A stretch of DNA of 7,535 nucleotides from an uncultured Corynebacterium sp. (GTDB taxonomy: Bacteria; Actinomycetota; Actinomycetes; Mycobacteriales; Mycobacteriaceae), in the NCBI RefSeq assembly GCF_902489365.1, contig NZ_CABTZR010000094.1, forward strand, positions 1 through 7,535. The letters are read 5' to 3'. Below, piece after piece: positions 5,725 to 7,535 of the stretch. The translations under genes were made by a program, and so were the position numbers. The stretch's first letter is position 1, and each line of letters begins with the position of its first letter. The notes below the pieces were generated by a model. It did not search any database, had not been told where the DNA came from, and saw only the letters and a list, made by a program, of their open reading frames with translations.

Positions 5725-5764
5725 AAAAAGCTCCGCTCCCCGGATGTGGGAGGTGGAGCTTTTA
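5725..5764. terminator. Bidirectional terminator between convergent ileS and MFS genes
   Basis: AAAAAGCTCC (5725-5734) pairs with GGAGCTTTT (5756-5764), with further inner pairing CTCCC/GGGAG. The T-run serves ileS on the plus strand and the opposite A-run gives a T-run for the minus-strand transporter operon. It starts 27 nt after the ileS stop. The rest of the gap to 5883 shows no gene or clear structure. Confidence 0.8.
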
Positions 5765-5883
5765 GCGTCTGTGCACAGGTAGCGCAGGGCGGCCCAGGAA
5801 GGACGCCGTGGTTACGGGATGTTCGGGAGATTGCCCTGAGTGCAGGGTGCCTCGGGAAGATGCAGTGATTGTGGGGGTCTGCG

Positions 5884-7233
5884 CTAGCGGCGGGTGCCGG
5901 GCAGGTGCGCGCGCCAGGCAAGGATGACGTTGATGAGGCAGACCAGAGCCAAGAAGCTGCCGATGCTGAACAACGCGGTGAAACCGATGTAGGGCGCGAG
6001 TGCGCTAAAGGCCATCGGGATGAAGAATCCAGTGTAGGAAATGGAATAGTACACGGCAGTCAGGCCGGCGAGCTCGCGCTCGCCCGCGATGCGTTGGACC
6101 TCAGACAAGCCGGCGACGAGTGCCAAGCCGTATCCTGCGCCCATGGTCGCGGCGGCGGCGATGCCGAGCGGCAGGGAGAGCGAGTGAGCGGCGAAGGCCC
6201 CGAGGATGGCGCCGACGGTGATGACGAACATGGCAAGGGCTGAGGCACGCGCAGACTTATGGGTATCCACCAGTCGGCCCAACATCTGGACAGCGACACC
6301 GCACCCCAGAGTGATAACGGTCATCAGGCCAGAGAAAGCAATGGGGGCATCACCCGCCGAATCGGACAAGAGCTGCGGCAAGAGCGCATAGGCCGCTCCC
6401 GCGCAACCGAAAACCCACGGGGCCACGGGGACGACGACGCGCAGGAAACGCTTGTGAGCAACGGCCGGGATATGCAGCATCTCCAGCATGTCGCGCACCC
6501 GAAGCTCCAAGATGGTGGTCTTTACGTCGCCCCGGCTGGGCTGGCGGGTCTCCGGGGTATGCAGAATCCACACGGCGGTCAGCAACGTGAGCAGCATGTG
6601 GAGGATATATGCTGTGTGGGTCGGCCACGGACCCCACTGGGCCAGTACCGAAGCGATGCCCGCGCCCACGAGGAAGCCGGCGGTCAAGCACAAGGAAGCC
6701 TTGCGGGCGCCGGACGCTGGGTCGCCGCCAGCCCTCGTGATGAGCTCTGTAATCCACGTTGATCCCACGGCCATGACCAGGCCCAAAGCCATACCGCACA
6801 AGACGCGCCCCAGCGCGATGATGAGTGGTTCGTTGGGGGCGATGGACAGCAAGAAAGACCCCGCCAGAGACAGCGGTGCTGCGGGGAGCAGCAGGGGGCG
6901 GCGGCCCAGCAGATCGGACAGCGGGCCGCCGATCAGCAGAGCGGGGATGATGCCCACGACGTAGGCGGCCAGAAGCCCGTTGACCGTCACCTGGGAAAAG
7001 TTGGAGGTCTCGCGGTACATCACCAGCAGCGGGGTGAACTCGTTTCCGCCCCACGCCACGGCGATCATGGAACCGGCGACGGGAAACCACGCGCGCGTTG
7101 ACAGCGGAGTTTCAGGGGAGTGGATAGACGAGTGTGAGGAGGTGGGGCTTTCGGCGACGTCGGTGTCTAGAAGGGCGTCGTGCTCGGTGGAAGGCGCCTC
7201 GACAGCAGGGGTCGTATGCGCGGAGACAGTCAC
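5884..7233 (-). CDS. Major facilitator superfamily transporter, 12-helix type
   Basis: This 449-residue inner-membrane protein has a hydrophilic N-terminal tail of about 47 residues rich in Ser, Thr, Glu and Asp. About twelve hydrophobic segments follow, with a cytoplasmic loop around 225-265. MFS motif A is at 102-113 (GGPLSDLLGRRP), between helices 2 and 3. The general form fits proton-driven drug or metabolite exporters, but the substrate cannot be read from sequence. The start is GTG (7233-7231), with AAGGAAG (7245-7239) 5 nt upstream. Its start overlaps the stop of the upstream GntR-type regulator by 4 nt (GTGA), so the two are translationally coupled and the regulator probably controls the operon. 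It converges on ileS and shares its terminator. There is no sign of decay. Confidence 0.9.
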   Translation of the reverse strand: MTVSAHTTPAVEAPSTEHDALLDTDVAESPTSSHSSIHSPETPLSTRAWFPVAGSMIAVAWGGNEFTPLLVMYRETSNFSQVTVNGLLAAYVVGIIPALLIGGPLSDLLGRRPLLLPAAPLSLAGSFLLSIAPNEPLIIALGRVLCGMALGLVMAVGSTWITELITRAGGDPASGARKASLCLTAGFLVGAGIASVLAQWGPWPTHTAYILHMLLTLLTAVWILHTPETRQPSRGDVKTTILELRVRDMLEMLHIPAVAHKRFLRVVVPVAPWVFGCAGAAYALLPQLLSDSAGDAPIAFSGLMTVITLGCGVAVQMLGRLVDTHKSARASALAMFVITVGAILGAFAAHSLSLPLGIAAAATMGAGYGLALVAGLSEVQRIAGERELAGLTAVYYSISYTGFFIPMAFSALAPYIGFTALFSIGSFLALVCLINVILAWRAHLPGTRR

Positions 7234-7535
7234 AGTTGCTTCCTTGAGGAGTTGAGGTGGGAGTGGAGTTCGGTGAGGTAGGAGTCGATGTCGCCGGTGC
7301 GGAGGGCGTCGGCAAGCAAGGCGTGTTGAGCCACGAAGGCGCGTGCCTTCTCAACGCTGCGGCCAATAGCGGTGGCAGTGAAGCGTTGTTGGCGCTCGCG
7401 CAGCGTGTGGCCCAGGTGGGCTAAGAGGCGGTTGCCGCCGTTGTCCATGATGGTCTGGTGGAACTTTGCGTCCAGCTGGGTGTAGGTGCGCAGATCGGAG
7501 TTGTCGAGGGCGGCCTTTTGCTCATCGATGGTGGC
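7230..7535 (-). CDS. GntR-family (FadR/FCD type) transcriptional regulator, C-terminal part
   Basis: The frame is open to the right window edge, so the N-terminal winged-helix DNA-binding domain is outside. The visible 101 residues are the end of an all-helical FCD ligand-binding domain. QLDAKFHQTI followed by GGNRLLAHL matches the D..FH and sGN.....L pattern; AQHALLADAL and ELHSHL supply the later histidines. Together they give the Asp and three His that bind a metal and carboxylate ligand in many FCD proteins. The stop TGA (7232-7230) overlaps the transporter's GTG, so the two form an operon. The effector is unknown; organic acids are common for the family. The regulator would be expected to control its own operon from a promoter beyond the window. 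Confidence 0.85.
   Translation of the reverse strand, partial: ATIDEQKAALDNSDLRTYTQLDAKFHQTIMDNGGNRLLAHLGHTLRERQQRFTATAIGRSVEKARAFVAQHALLADALRTGDIDSYLTELHSHLNSSRKQL

Overview
The window most likely comes from a Corynebacterium or a close actinobacterial relative. Evidence is the GC-rich coding, a long type-2 isoleucyl-tRNA synthetase behind an actinobacterial translational T-box leader, and a remnant of divIVA directly upstream of ileS, which is the usual corynebacterial gene order. The assignment rests on recognition of families, not on a search.

Layout, left to right. Positions 1-430 are the right end of an IS3-family insertion sequence: the C-terminal part of its DDE transposase and a probable terminal repeat. 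On the minus strand, 618-776 encodes a 52-residue precursor of a class I lantibiotic. Its 32-residue core matches subtilin at 24 positions (from memory) and keeps every Ser/Thr/Cys needed for the five subtilin rings. It has a strong ribosome binding site, a terminator-like hairpin right after its stop, and an AT-rich upstream region with four TTGA words spaced exactly 10 bp apart. No lanB, lanC, lanT, immunity or two-component regulator gene is present in the window, so the precursor is an orphan here; any partners would lie left of the insertion sequence or elsewhere.

Positions 1130-1786 are a decayed divIVA (wag31) fragment that lacks the N-terminal membrane-binding region and carries two premature TAG codons. 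Two hairpins follow it, then a probably frameshifted two-helix membrane protein gene (1969-2203). This tract looks like a redundant, decaying copy of the divIVA-ileS intergenic neighbourhood, cut by arrival of the lantibiotic/IS segment. Because DivIVA is essential in studied corynebacteria, an intact copy is expected elsewhere.

Positions 2175-2491 hold the ileS promoter and a translational T-box riboswitch, including an 11-nt perfect complement of the ileS Shine-Dalgarno region. ileS (2492-5698) is intact. A bidirectional terminator separates it from a convergent minus-strand pair: a GntR/FCD-type regulator (partial, running off the right edge) whose stop overlaps the start of a 12-helix MFS transporter gene. 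That pair looks like a self-contained regulator-exporter operon.
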